From the NCBI RefSeq assembly GCF_025370935.1, contig NC_133498.1, positions 10,387,394 through 10,451,393 on the forward strand: DNA of 64,000 nucleotides, written 5' to 3'. Position 1 is the stretch's first letter; each line of letters starts with the position of its first letter. The notes under the pieces were generated by a model that saw only the letters and a program-made list of their open reading frames with translations, had not been told where the DNA came from and searched no databases. The position numbers and the translations under genes were made by a program. Source of the stretch: Choristoneura fumiferana (Eukaryota; Arthropoda; Insecta; Lepidoptera; Tortricidae). Below, piece by piece: positions 55,086 to 64,000 of the stretch.

Positions 55086-55394
55086 TCTGTTGTTGACATG
55101 GTGAGAGGAACCATTGACAGAAGTGACGGATCACACAGATTAAAAACTAGATCTTGTGTAATGGGGATTTATGGAGGATTGTTTAAGCATAGAGTTACTG
55201 ACAGAGGCTTGACAGAGCTAAGCATTGGCCTAGAAGTATGGAGAGTAGAGTTTGAAAGAGAACAACGTGATTTGCTGTCATTAAATACAAATGGAAAATA
55301 ATCACTCATCAATTATCCTCATGAATACATGAATTGACTAAGTATTTTGAATTCGCCGCCCAAATGGATTTTCGTCGTCCAAATGTCTGTCGAA

Positions 55395-55415
55395 AGGAGT
55401 TTAAATAGCTGGCGC
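55395..55415 (-). promoter_or_regulatory. Weak TATA-like box upstream of the protease homologue
   Basis: The minus strand reads GCTATTTAAACTCC about 320 bases before Met1. It is the best TATA-like word in the interval 55086-55614, but there is no other support and the region is AT-rich. Confidence 0.25.
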
Positions 55416-55614
55416 TACAGTAGCTAGTATGTGGATTCGAGGTTAAAGATATCATTACATTTTTAGTACCTACCTTATGTCGCTCTCATTTCATGTTTGA
55501 ACTTTTTTACTTCTCATGCTCTGAAAATGTTACTTTAGTCTCTGAATATCGATCGGGACTAAGCTCCTAAAGCTCCACTACGGATTAAACATTACCCAAT
55601 AGATCTGTGTTAGA

Positions 55615-56011
55615 CACTTGTCTCACCGCCAGCGAGGAAACGATTGGCTATCGACTATTTTCTCGCTCAAGAAACGAACAAAAGATATAAGATCCTGTGT
55701 GAGTAAAAGAGACACATGTATTAATAGTTGATCGCTGGCTGTTCACACTGGCGGCGAGAACTCGCTCTTACATCTTTTGTCGCAGCGACAAGAGCTATTA
55801 AACTCGCTGAGCTATAGATACTCGCTCAGCGATGTCAGCTTGGCGGCCGCCCCGCACGAGCGAGTCGAGTGGAGCGAGTAATCGCCCGTCGCACGCAAAT
55901 ACTCGCTTACAGCCGAGCGACAAAACTACACTCGCTTCTCGTTGCTCGCCCACTCGTTTCTAGTTACTCGCTCTACTCGCTTCTCGCTCATCGTCGGCGG
56001 TGGGACAAGTG
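55615..56011. repeat. Word-array TIR element, ACTCGCT type
   Basis: Ends CACTTGTCTCACCGCC and GGCGGTGGGACAAGTG are complements with one mismatch. The body has about nine CTCGCT and at least three AGCGAG words (AACTCGCTGAGC, TACTCGCTCAGC, GAGCGAGTCGAGTGGAGCGA, TTACTCGCTCTACTCGCTTC). About 397 bp, no ORF. Confidence 0.82.
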
Positions 56012-56340
56012 CCATAGTCCTTGATTAGCTTATTGTATCCACTAAAATTTGACTTGTTTGTCCTTCTGGACGCCTCGCAGAGGTCATCGTCCGTCGCGGC
56101 TCGTATTTAACTGCTCCGTTAATTAGTCCGCTATCGGATTGCTGTTTTATTGCGGGGGTCCGGCTCCGAAAGTAACAGTATTCTTTGGCCAGTCTCTGTC
56201 CAATTTGGATTAGTTTTGGTACGCGTATTTGAAATGGCTGCCGGGCTGCTCATTGAAGTAAAACTCTGGTCGCTTTACTATGCCTTTATAAGTTCGTAAA
56301 TGACACTCGGTACAATCCTGGTGCAGTCAGCATTCATATT

Positions 56341-56654
56341 CATCATCATCATCATCCCAGCCTATATACGTCCCACTGCTGGGCACAGGCCTCCTCTCAG
56401 AACAAGAGGGCTTGGGCCATAGTTCCCGCGCGGGCCCAGTGCGGATTGGGAACTTCACACGCACCATTGAATTGCTTCGCAGGTTTGTGCAGGTTTCCTC
56501 ACGATGTTTTCCTTCACCGCATAGCTCGTGGTAAATTTTCAAAATGTAATTCCGCACATGAATTTCGAAAAACTCAGAGGTGCGAGCCGGGGTTTGAACC
56601 CACGACCCTCTGCTTGAGAGGCGATAGGTCAAACCACTAGGCCACCACGGCTCC
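56341..56654 (-). mobile_element. SINE S1, full length, minus strand
   Basis: GCATTCATATT flanks it at 56330-56340 and 56655-56665. The ATC-repeat tail is at the left; the right holds the B box (complement of GGGGTTTGAACCC) and the head ending CCACTAGGCCACCACGGCT. 314 bp. The best reference copy together with 19257-19576. Confidence 0.94.
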
Positions 56655-56941
56655 GCATTCATATTATTATTATTTAAATAAGACACTTGCAGGCCTAAGT
56701 TGACGAGTGTAAAACACTGCACTTGTATTTTTTAGTTTTTTTAAAGCATTTTGCTATGTAATCTGATCTCCTCTAACCAGAGACTCCTGCCTGCACCCTT
56801 TTTATGAAAATCGCTCTAAGGATTTTGGTTCTTGTGTCACAAATCGACTGAAAAATGTGTGACAACAATAATTCACAACAGTGCAGTAAAATCCAAAACT
56901 ATTTATTGAAGTAGGCGCGGAAAATTACCACACACGTTACA

Positions 56942-57045
56942 CACACACACACACAAACATCACGCCTGTATTCCCAAATGGGGTAGGCAGAGCACACGAA
57001 ACGTTACCGCTTCGGAGCCACTTTTAGCAATTTTAGATTTTAAAT
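56942..57045 (-). mobile_element. TG-tailed repeat (family G), 3' part
   Basis: A CA run at the left (tail in complement), then CATCACGCCTGTATTCCCAA and CGTTACCGCTTCGGAGCCAC. 5'-truncated. Confidence 0.78.
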
Positions 57046-57675
57046 CTACCACTGCCTAGGATTTTCAGGTGTATCATCAATATCTAAGAAAAAACTCTTT
57101 ATCGTTCCACCAATCAACACAATGCATTGAGTCAACAATTTATACGTTTTTAAGACGATGACAAAGCGAAATGAAAATTAGCAATAACTAAGTAGTAAAC
57201 AAGACAACTGCAGCAATATTTATGACTAGCCACGGTATAATTTAACGTCCTAACTTAACCATCTAAAACTTCTCATACAAAACTACCAACAGTTCCGAAT
57301 TATCTACGTCTAGGGTTGAAACTCGAACGCCATTCATTTCAACAAGCGCATAAAATGTTCCTCCCTTAGCATTCAACAATGATTAGAAAGCAACTGGCTA
57401 AAAATATACGCAACTTTATTACAATTCATTAAGCTACAAGTTCTATTAAAAGTAATTTTGCCAGTTCTTCTCGTCTGCAAACGTAGATATGCGGTTTAAA
57501 CCGACTGTATTTCAAAGAAGTAAGGGTGGATTTTTGGAGTTTTAAGTGTGTTCGTAAGTTTGTTGTAGCAGTGCTAGACAGATCCACAGAAATAGTAAAT
57601 AAGATTAATAGAAATGTCAAGCAAACTAAAAATACACGTAGTGTCGCTAATAAGTTAACCAACTAAAAAAAAAGT
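57046..57675. other. No gene recognised
   Basis: The 77-codon frame at 57429-57662 (minus) starts with a hydrophobic stretch (LATLRVFLVCLTFLLILF), so a small membrane peptide cannot be excluded, but there is no other support. Confidence 0.35.
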
Positions 57676-57880
57676 TAAAACCTCCCGACTCTATAATTTC
57701 AAAGTTAGATACCTACTTATCTCAAAAACGGTGACCGATTTTAATAACATCTGGCTATAAGAACGACCTTCTTCGTAAAAAAATCGCATCGAAACCGGTT
57801 CATCCGTTTGAAAGTACGATTCCTCACAGAAAGAGACATTGATATAACCTCGGACGCAAAAAGCGGGTGTTATAAAGCAA
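57676..57880 (+). repeat. Dispersed repeat F5, diverged
   Basis: TCTCAAAAACGGTGACCGAT, AACCGGTTCATCCGTTTGAA and AAAAAGCGGGTGTTATAAAG keep the family order. Confidence 0.65.
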
Positions 57881-58004
57881 GTTTGACGCCAATGTCAGTC
57901 TGCCTGTCAGTGACATCGTAGCTCCCTAATGAATATTCCGATTTCGATGTGGTTTTTTTACGTGATAGTACGTTTCCTTGCTGTGATTATGTTTCATTAT
58001 ACTT

Positions 58005-58228
58005 CGTCTTTTTTAGCATTAGAAAGAAGGTAAGCGATCTTGATGTGTCTTTTTATTGAAAAACACTTTTGAAAAATAAGTCACAGCAAACAGTAACAAT
58101 TAGCAGGGACATAATGATCATTTACATGATTTTGGTATCATAAGTAATAGTAACTGTTTATTTTAAATGTTTTTCAATAAAAAGACTCGTCAAGATTGTT
58201 TACCCTTTTTCTAATGCTAAAAAAAACG
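58005..58228. mobile_element. TIR MITE, TTTTTTAGCATTAG ends
   Basis: CGTCTTTTTTAGCATTAG and CTAATGCTAAAAAAAACG bound 224 bp. Inner arms TCTTTTTATTGAAAAACA and TGTTTTTCAATAAAAAGA also pair. No ORF. Confidence 0.85.
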
Positions 58229-58383
58229 AACGATAGTATTGATAATGGTTATTTTTGAGATATTGAATTTTGAAATGATAATGACGAGGGTTCTCCACTG
58301 TTCCAAGTTTATTTAAGTATTATTTAACTTAACCCAACCAACTTTGTAAATTCAACATCTCAAAAATGGTTTGTTCGCAGCTT

Positions 58384-58523
58384 GTGCTGAGCCTGGTCTT
58401 ACGAAGTGCAAAACTCGAACTTTGTATGTTGCCGTCCCGCTGACGCTTATGTCATTTAACAGGCGAGTGAAAGGGACGGTACGATACGAACTTCGATTTT
58501 CGAGTATCATCGTAGCCCCTCTG
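58384..58523. mobile_element. Foldback MITE M1
   Basis: CGAACTTTGTATGTTGCCGT, GAGTGAAAGGGACGGTACGA and CATCGTAGCCCCTCTGAG; the loop and right arm are better kept than the left end. Confidence 0.75.
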
Positions 58524-59087
58524 AGCTCATTACCACTTGCTTATTTTTTTTGGCCAGTCGTTTTTTTCTGTGGCAATAATTTTATAATTTAAAATTTTCA
58601 TTTTTTTTACAGCAAAGCATCTCTATCATGAGTTCGCATCTTACGCGAAATATTTTTGGTGGGTCATATCTATCCGTATCATTGTAAGTTCTGTGGGTAG
58701 AGCAATGACGCGTAGATTTTTATTGTAGCCCGATGATTCCACGTTTTCTCATCTCTATTGTTGGCAGTTTTCTTTATGAGGTCGGAAATGTTAATGTTAG
58801 CCATGATGTTAACGGTACGCTGCACCGGGGTTGCGCGACGAATCGATATAAATTCGAGAGAAATTAGCTACATTTTGGGTCATTTAGTGATCACAAAATG
58901 TTGCTAACATTATCCCCTAGTTTGACTAAGCAATAGAGACGGACATTTTTACTTAATGGTGGTGGTCCCGCCATTTTCTTGGTGTGCCTCGTCGTTGCCA
59001 CTCTCTGGCACCCATCCACCTGGGCTGAGACTGTGCGAGCTTGATGAATGTTGATTGAGTTCTCTAATTTTTCGCCGAAAATATTAT
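58524..59087. other. No gene recognised
   Basis: Mixed composition. TAATGTTAGCCATGATGTTA (58793) and TGTTGCTAACATT (58900) are weakly inverted. No coding or repeat assignment. Confidence 0.45.
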
Positions 59088-59515
59088 TAGGGTCCCGTAG
59101 TCAACTTCAGTTCACCCTTATAGTTTCGCCATGTCTGTCCGTCTGTCTGTCCGCGGCTGAGCTCAGAGACCGTTAGTACTAGAAAGCTGTAATTTGCCAT
59201 AAATATATATATCAGTCACGCCGACAAAGTGGTAAAATAAAATAAAAATTTAGGGTAAGTACCTCCCATAGACGTAAAGCAGGAGTGATTTTTTTTCTCG
59301 ACTAACCCTATAGTGTGGAATATCATTGGATAGGTCTTATAAAAATTCATTCATTCAAATTCATGGGGTTTCCAAGATGATTTTTCTATTCAGTAATCTG
59401 TTTGCGAAATATTCAACATGAAAGTACCAATTTTCATTAAAATTGAGCTCTAAAATCTAAACTGTTGGGTGGAAAAATTTGATAAAATTCAGGATGGTAG
59501 TAAGTTAAGTATATC
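59088..59515 (-). repeat. Dispersed repeat F4, 3' part
   Basis: On the minus strand it runs from about CTTACTACCATCCTGAATTT to the GACAGACATGGCGAAACTAT block and GGGACCCTAATA. It ends where the next word-array element begins, so that element probably inserted into it. Confidence 0.75.
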
Positions 59516-59516
59516 A

Positions 59517-60048
59517 ATTTTGGTGTACTGCCTTTTCGGCGAAATATGTTTCGCCAAATTTCACTTAGCAACCAATCTTTCGCCAAAGATTCATTTGGCA
59601 AACAATTCGTTGGCATAACTTTACTCCGCATTTTTCTTATTACGCAACAATTTTATATTGCAAAATTTTACTTCATCACACTTTTATGTGGCAAATAATT
59701 ATGTAGCAAATGATTGGCTTAGGCGAATAACAAATTGTCAAATAACATTTGGCCAATTTTTATATTGCCAGGTTTTACTTTAAAATTTGTGCGAGCGAGC
59801 GAAGCGAGCGAGCAAGACGGCTCGGAGCAGAAGCGACTTGGATAGTTTAGGTTCAGAAGGCTAAGGCGGGAGCGAAGCGGAGCGTAGCTCCCGCCTTAGC
59901 CTTCGATGTTAGGTTTTTTTTTTATAGCAGCCAGGATAACTGCCACTAGGAAAGTAGGTTGTATATGCCATTCAATATGTTGCTAAGTTAAGGTATGCCA
60001 ATCAATACGTTTGACCAAACATAAATTTTTCTCCAAATATGCGAGGAA
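59517..60048. repeat. Word-array element, TTTGGCAAA type
   Basis: About every 13-18 bases a word like TTCGCCAAA, TTTGGCAAAC, GTTGGCATAA, ATTGCAAAAT, TGTGGCAAAT or ATTGCCAGG recurs, on one strand through 59730 and again at 59965-60035. The middle is GC-rich: GCGAGCGAGCGAAGCGAGCG, then an 18-bp stem hairpin at 59856-59904. No protein. Confidence 0.72.
59856..59904. repeat. Perfect hairpin, 18-bp stem
   Basis: GAAGGCTAAGGCGGGAGC (59856-59873) pairs exactly with GCTCCCGCCTTAGCCTTC (59887-59904) around a 13-base loop GAAGCGGAGCGTA. It lies at the centre of the word-array element. Confidence 0.9.
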
Positions 60049-60101
60049 ATAAAACGAAAACATTAGATTTATTCAACACAATATGTTTATATAACAATCT
60101 A

Positions 60102-60290
60102 CCTACAAGTTTTTGTCCACGGCTCCGTCCGCGCCCTGTACCCTCGAGAACTGTACATTTTTCCGGGATAAAAAGTAGCCTTTGTCACTCTCTGGTCCAG
60201 TCCATAAACTATCTCTATGCCAAAAATCCAAGAAAGACGGACAAACACACACACACACACACTTTCGCATTTATAATATTAGTATGGATT
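60102..60290 (-). mobile_element. Lep1-like Helitron, internally deleted
   Basis: The complement starts CATACTAATATTATAAATGC, has a GT microsatellite, and lacks the CACGTCGAAACGG block. The 3' end is decayed (GGACAAAAACTTGT). Confidence 0.65.
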
Positions 60291-60770
60291 TGTCCCATCC
60301 TTAGCAAGCTGACTCTTCATCACACCATACCCCGCTGCAATCACTGCGCACGCGCTCCATACAAGCATAACGTATCAATCTCCGTTATGATAATTTAATG
60401 GCATATATTGTAAAACGTCGACGGGACCCTCCTTGGGGACAAGAGACATAAATAAAAAAGTTCCTCCCCTCAAACACTTAATAGATGCATTGAAACTTTA
60501 CTGTTACTATAGGATAAGTATCTAAATTATCTAGGTATGTACTTGTTTTTTTTTATCAAATACCTGATGGTAAGCGATCACCGCCACCCATGAACACCTA
60601 CGGCATTATTAGGACTGCGGGTGCGCTGGCGGCCTAAAGGGGAGGGGGATAAAGGAGCGGGAAGGGGGGAGGGGAGTAAAATAATAAGAAAAGAAATATA
60701 ATAAACTAGCTTTTTACCACGCTCGGTGAAACTTTGGAATCCGCAAGCAGCACCAGCATTTCCGTACCGA
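60291..60770. other. No gene; R1-like tail near 60548-60640
   Basis: TATCAAATACCTGATGGTAA and GCGATCACCGCCACCCATGA resemble the 3' end of the R1 family (minus orientation), but the rest differs. AAAGGGGAGGGGGATAAAGG is a purine-rich run. Confidence 0.5.
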
Positions 60771-60772
60771 TA

Positions 60773-61284
60773 TATATGTCGGCGGCCGACCGTAGAATCC
60801 GCCAGATCATGAAATTCCTGCCTATATCGCGAAATGGCGCCATTTCATGAATTGGCTAAAGGACTTCCGCCATATCGTTCAATACTCACCGTTTGACGAT
60901 TTGCCTAGTGACGTTTAGGCACATCATGAAATCCCTAGGCATATCACGAATCGTCGTCATTTCATGATTTGGCTAGTTTAGGCAGATCATGGAATTCCTA
61001 GGCATATCATGAAACGCCGCCATATCGGTTCTGGTCACAATTCATACTAACCACTCCTCGCTTCGCTCGTCGTACTTAAATTTTTCTTTTTATATCACGA
61101 TCTGCCCGGTATAAAGCTAGGAATATCGACGAATGCATTGCTCTAATCGATCTGCGGTATTTTTTCTCAGGCACATCATGATATGCCTGGCCAACTTTTA
61201 GCCATATCATGAAATGGCGCCATTTCATGATGTGCCTAGGAATGTCGTGATCTGGCGGATTTTACAATCGGCCGCCGACATATA
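60773..61284. repeat. Word-array TIR element, GGCATATCATGAAA type
   Basis: Perfect 16-bp ends TATATGTCGGCGGCCG / CGGCCGCCGACATATA, then shared AATCCGCCAGATCA. The body alternates GGCA(T/C)ATCATGA words and their complements (about eight ATCATG), with the palindrome ATGAAATGGCGCCATTTCAT twice. Near the middle CCTCGCTTCGCTCGTCG occurs. 512 bp, no ORF. Confidence 0.85.
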
Positions 61285-61431
61285 CACTTGAGCATCTTCA
61301 AAAACAAATCCTATTCCTTTCTCAAAGGGCCCGCAAAGAATCTGTAACTATCATGTTTTACCTGTAGGTGTCCACGAGCGGCGAAGATTGTTTTTGATCA
61401 GCTGACTCACCTGCTGCTCCGTTATATATGT

Positions 61432-61754
61432 AATAAGTTTTTGGTAAAAATTTCATATTTAATACAAGCATTTTTGCTGACTGTACTGTATTGTCACATG
61501 AACCAACCTAAACTACATTTGCATAACAAATTTCAAGTCGATGCCATTAACCGTTGAAGAGTTCGTCCTGTGGAGACGATCCTGGCCGGACTAGCAGGAT
61601 GTCACTACCAGGTTATTGTATTGTCACGCAATTTACGTAAGTATACCAAATTTCAAGTCAATCCAACTTCTGGAAGTTGGTCGAATTTAACTTGCAAGAT
61701 TTGATTACAGACAGACAGACAACGGGACAGGTGGAATTAAATAAAAGCTTGTAA
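61432..61754 (+). repeat. Dispersed repeat F6, copy 2
   Basis: Same order as 19736-20071: AAGTTTTTGGTAAAAATTTC, GTGGAGACGATCCTGGCCGG, ACAGACAGACAACGGGACAG and AATAAAAGCTTGTAA. Confidence 0.78.
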
Positions 61755-61755
61755 A

Positions 61756-61985
61756 TTAACCAACAAAAAGTTGGAAAACCCCGGAATTTGTCACTTCAAA
61801 GTTCAATACCTCAAAAACCGATTTGGATAAAACATGTCTAAGAACCATCGCTAAAAAACCTGCTTTCTATTAAAAAAACAGCATTCAAATCGGTCCACCC
61901 GTTAGGAGCTACAATGCCACAGACAGACAGACACACATAGCGGTCAAACTTATAACACCCCTCTTTTTGTGTCGGGGGTTAAAAA
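61756..61985 (+). repeat. Dispersed repeat F5
   Basis: Begins directly after repeat F6: CAACAAAAAGTTGGAAAACC, GGTCCACCCGTTAGGAGCTA, GTGTCGGGGGTTAAAAAA. Good match to 38822-39043. Confidence 0.78.
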
Positions 61986-62640
61986 AGAGCCCTTATTATC
62001 TCTTGCAGTATATATTTTAATAGTATCTTTCTACGCCTACAATCAAAGCATCTCCATATTCAAATGGCACGTCAGCGAGCACATTAGCATATCTGTAATT
62101 CATCATGTCAGCTCCTCCCCAGCGATCAGAGGATGCCGCCTCATTGAGCAGGCTCCGAGGGCTTGCCCGACTGCGGATATGGATGGTTCCATGTTTATAT
62201 AAAGAAGGAAAGCAATTGATTGCAATGCCCTTGCAGGGTTCACGTTATGCTTAACTGTGTCTATTGTAAGATCTGTACACTACGTGAGAGCAATAAAGAT
62301 TTTGACTTTGAAAGAAAGCATTTATTGCCACAAAAATAAAAAATACAACAGTTATAAAAGAAAACTTAAACTAAAATAATTTTGTTTAAATTATAATTAA
62401 GTATAAATATTTTAACTTTGACTTTAAGCCATTAGGTATAGCAATTAAATCGTAATTTCGTAAAACTTTCCGTGAAAATTGAAAACAGACAGACAGACAG
62501 ACATGGCGAAACTACTATAAGGGTTTCGTTTTTGCCATTTTGGTACGGAACCCTAAAAAAGATGGATGCAATCTGAAAAGTACCTACACTTTTAATTTAG
62601 TTGTTTAATTTCTTCTTTGTTATTTCAAATTATATATATT
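61986..62640. other. LINE-like tail and repeat F4 end, no host gene
   Basis: GAGAGCAATAAAGATTTTGA at 62287 resembles a LINE 3' end. 62475-62560 is the F4 terminus (GACATGGCGAAACTAC and GGAACCCTAAAAA). The 77-codon frame 61969-62202 begins inside repeat F5 and has no family match. Confidence 0.5.
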
Positions 62641-62649
62641 ATCTTTTTT

Positions 62650-62925
62650 GACGACCAGATGGCCTAGTGGTTAGAGAACCTGACTACGAAGCTTGAGGTC
62701 CCGGGTTTGATTCCTTGTCGGGGCAGATATTTGTATGAAAAATACAAATGTTTGTTCGCGGGTCTTGGGTGTTTAATATGTATTTAAGTATGTATCTATA
62801 TATCTATTTCTATATAATTATATTTATCCGTTGCTTAGTACCCATAACACAAGCTTTGCTAAGCTTACTTTGGGACTAGGTCAATTGGTGTGAATTGTCC
62901 CGTGATATGATATTTATTTGATATA
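62650..62925 (+). mobile_element. tRNA-headed SINE family S2, second copy
   Basis: GACGACCAGATGGCCTAGTG holds the A-box side and GGGTTTGATTCC the B-box region. The body and CTTACTTTGGGACTAGGTCA match 24618-24875. Confidence 0.87.
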
Positions 62926-62929
62926 TCTT

Positions 62930-64000
62930 GTCAGATTAACGTAATCGTACATTTATCGGGCGCTTTTACTGATTTTTCTTTTCTAGCGATGCATTGTTTT
63001 TCAACAATCATCCCCCAAACAAAAACCAACGCTTTTAGCCTCTAAAAGTTAAAGTTAACTCGATTACCACCTTGTTTATAAATCACGTGTAGAGTTTACT
63101 CGTCTGCAAACAGCGTTATGGCCTAAAACAATGTGCAGCCGGCAGGCAGTTTTCTCAATTTTCTAATACATCACTTGTCTCGCTAACAGACTGTGGAGCT
63201 GGGAGTGTCTCGAGCCATCAATGAACAGAGTATGAATGAATACAGTCACGACAGTACCGTTACTGAGTTTTGAGGCTGTGTCCTCGATGGAGCCCCAGGC
63301 TGCGGTAATCAAATGAAAACAGACATTAATACAGATTACAGGAGGGTGTGGGATCGTTCTATTGAAATGCTATCGGCCCTTTTACTGCGAGGAGTTTAAA
63401 TACTCGTATGTTTAGCGGAAGTGCTAAGTGTTTCTTAAACCGCAATCATCTTCCATCATCTCTATATATTTCGGTATGCGGCCTTTTCGCAGAATTGTTA
63501 TTCCCAAATGTTTCATTTGCCAAACTGTTTTATTTCCCGACTTTCAATTTTCTCCGAAACCAAACATTTTTCTTATTGTGTTTTCTTACGCTTTTATAGA
63601 ACACTGTAGGTTAGGTTAGGTGTTTTATGAAGTTCCAAAAAAATGTGGTTTCAGAGAAAATCGTGAGTTGGGAAATTAAACGTTTGGGAATATATTCCAC
63701 TGCAGGGCCAAAGATTCCTCTCAGAATAAGATGGCTTGATAAAGATATTAATTTGGTAATTTGTACATAATATTGGCCGCTAAATGTATAGACATTGTCA
63801 TACTTTTTGACTTATGTACAACCTCTACAGTATTTTGGGATTATTAATTTGGGAAAAATATTTCCGGCGAAAAATTATAGAACCCCACTCCGTCAAGAGA
63901 GAGCCATTTAGAAGAGAGAAGCATAACTCACATTGAATATTTCTTGATTCAATACGAGGCCACACGGTGATAAGCTCGCTACAAAATCGCGACTTGTTTT
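62930..64000. other. No gene recognised; SINE-like scrap near 63695
   Basis: TTCCACTGCAGGGCC and TTCCTCTCAGAATAAGATGG at 63695-63735 recall the SINE S1 3' body (minus). Two overlapping 63-codon frames at 63408-63619 are rich in hydrophobic residues but have no start context or motif. Otherwise featureless. Confidence 0.45.

Noticed and set aside
63408..63619. Two hydrophobic 63-codon frames
   Set aside because: Overlapping frames of the same AT-rich stretch with no motif, start context or poly(A) signal.

Overview
This window looks like repeat-rich, AT-rich nuclear DNA of a moth or butterfly (Lepidoptera). The call rests on interspersed families I recognise as lepidopteran: tRNA-headed SINEs with ATG-type or AT-rich tails, Lep1-like Helitron ends (ACTAATATTATAAA to AGCTAGT), the GGGCTACTACGAAAC foldback MITE and RTE-type LINE C-termini. 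There are no bacterial operons, rRNA genes or CRISPR arrays. Only one convincing host gene is present; nearly everything else is mobile DNA in layers.

Layout. 1-10,015: a giant imperfect palindrome (arms of about 5.1 and 4.3 kb) around a 100-base assembly gap; all the larger arm differences that I located are extra sequence in the left arm. 10-26 kb: a mosaic of SINEs, MITEs and LINE tails, including a hAT-like MITE with an 8-bp target duplication and a MITE split by a LINE end. 26.5-31.6 kb: a 5.06-kb element with 36-bp terminal inverted repeats that encloses several LINE remnants, two of them head to head. 32-51 kb: a 0.9-kb element present twice, TA-flanked MITEs, a LINE fragment with a 16-bp target duplication, and a quieter stretch (about 39.4-42.3 kb). 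52.3-53.8 kb: a long-inverted-repeat element whose two arms carry different retroelement insertions, each arm preserving the other's empty site. 54.0-55.4 kb: an intronless gene on the minus strand for a membrane-anchored, catalytically dead trypsin-like serine protease homologue. 55.6-64 kb: more repeats, including three elements built from arrays of short degenerate words.

How the parts relate. The SINE with the ATG tail shows 11-12 bp target duplications at six loci, which fits LINE-type target-primed insertion; LINE relics of at least four kinds are present but every one is 5'-truncated or frameshifted. The most unusual shared pattern is a set of elements (13.5, 26.5, 51.7, 55.6, 59.5 and 60.8 kb) whose bodies are arrays of one short word in both orientations, several with a GAGCGAAGCGAG-like core. 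Most coordinates are precise to a few bases where a terminal repeat or target duplication fixes them, and to 10-30 bases otherwise. No database search was possible.
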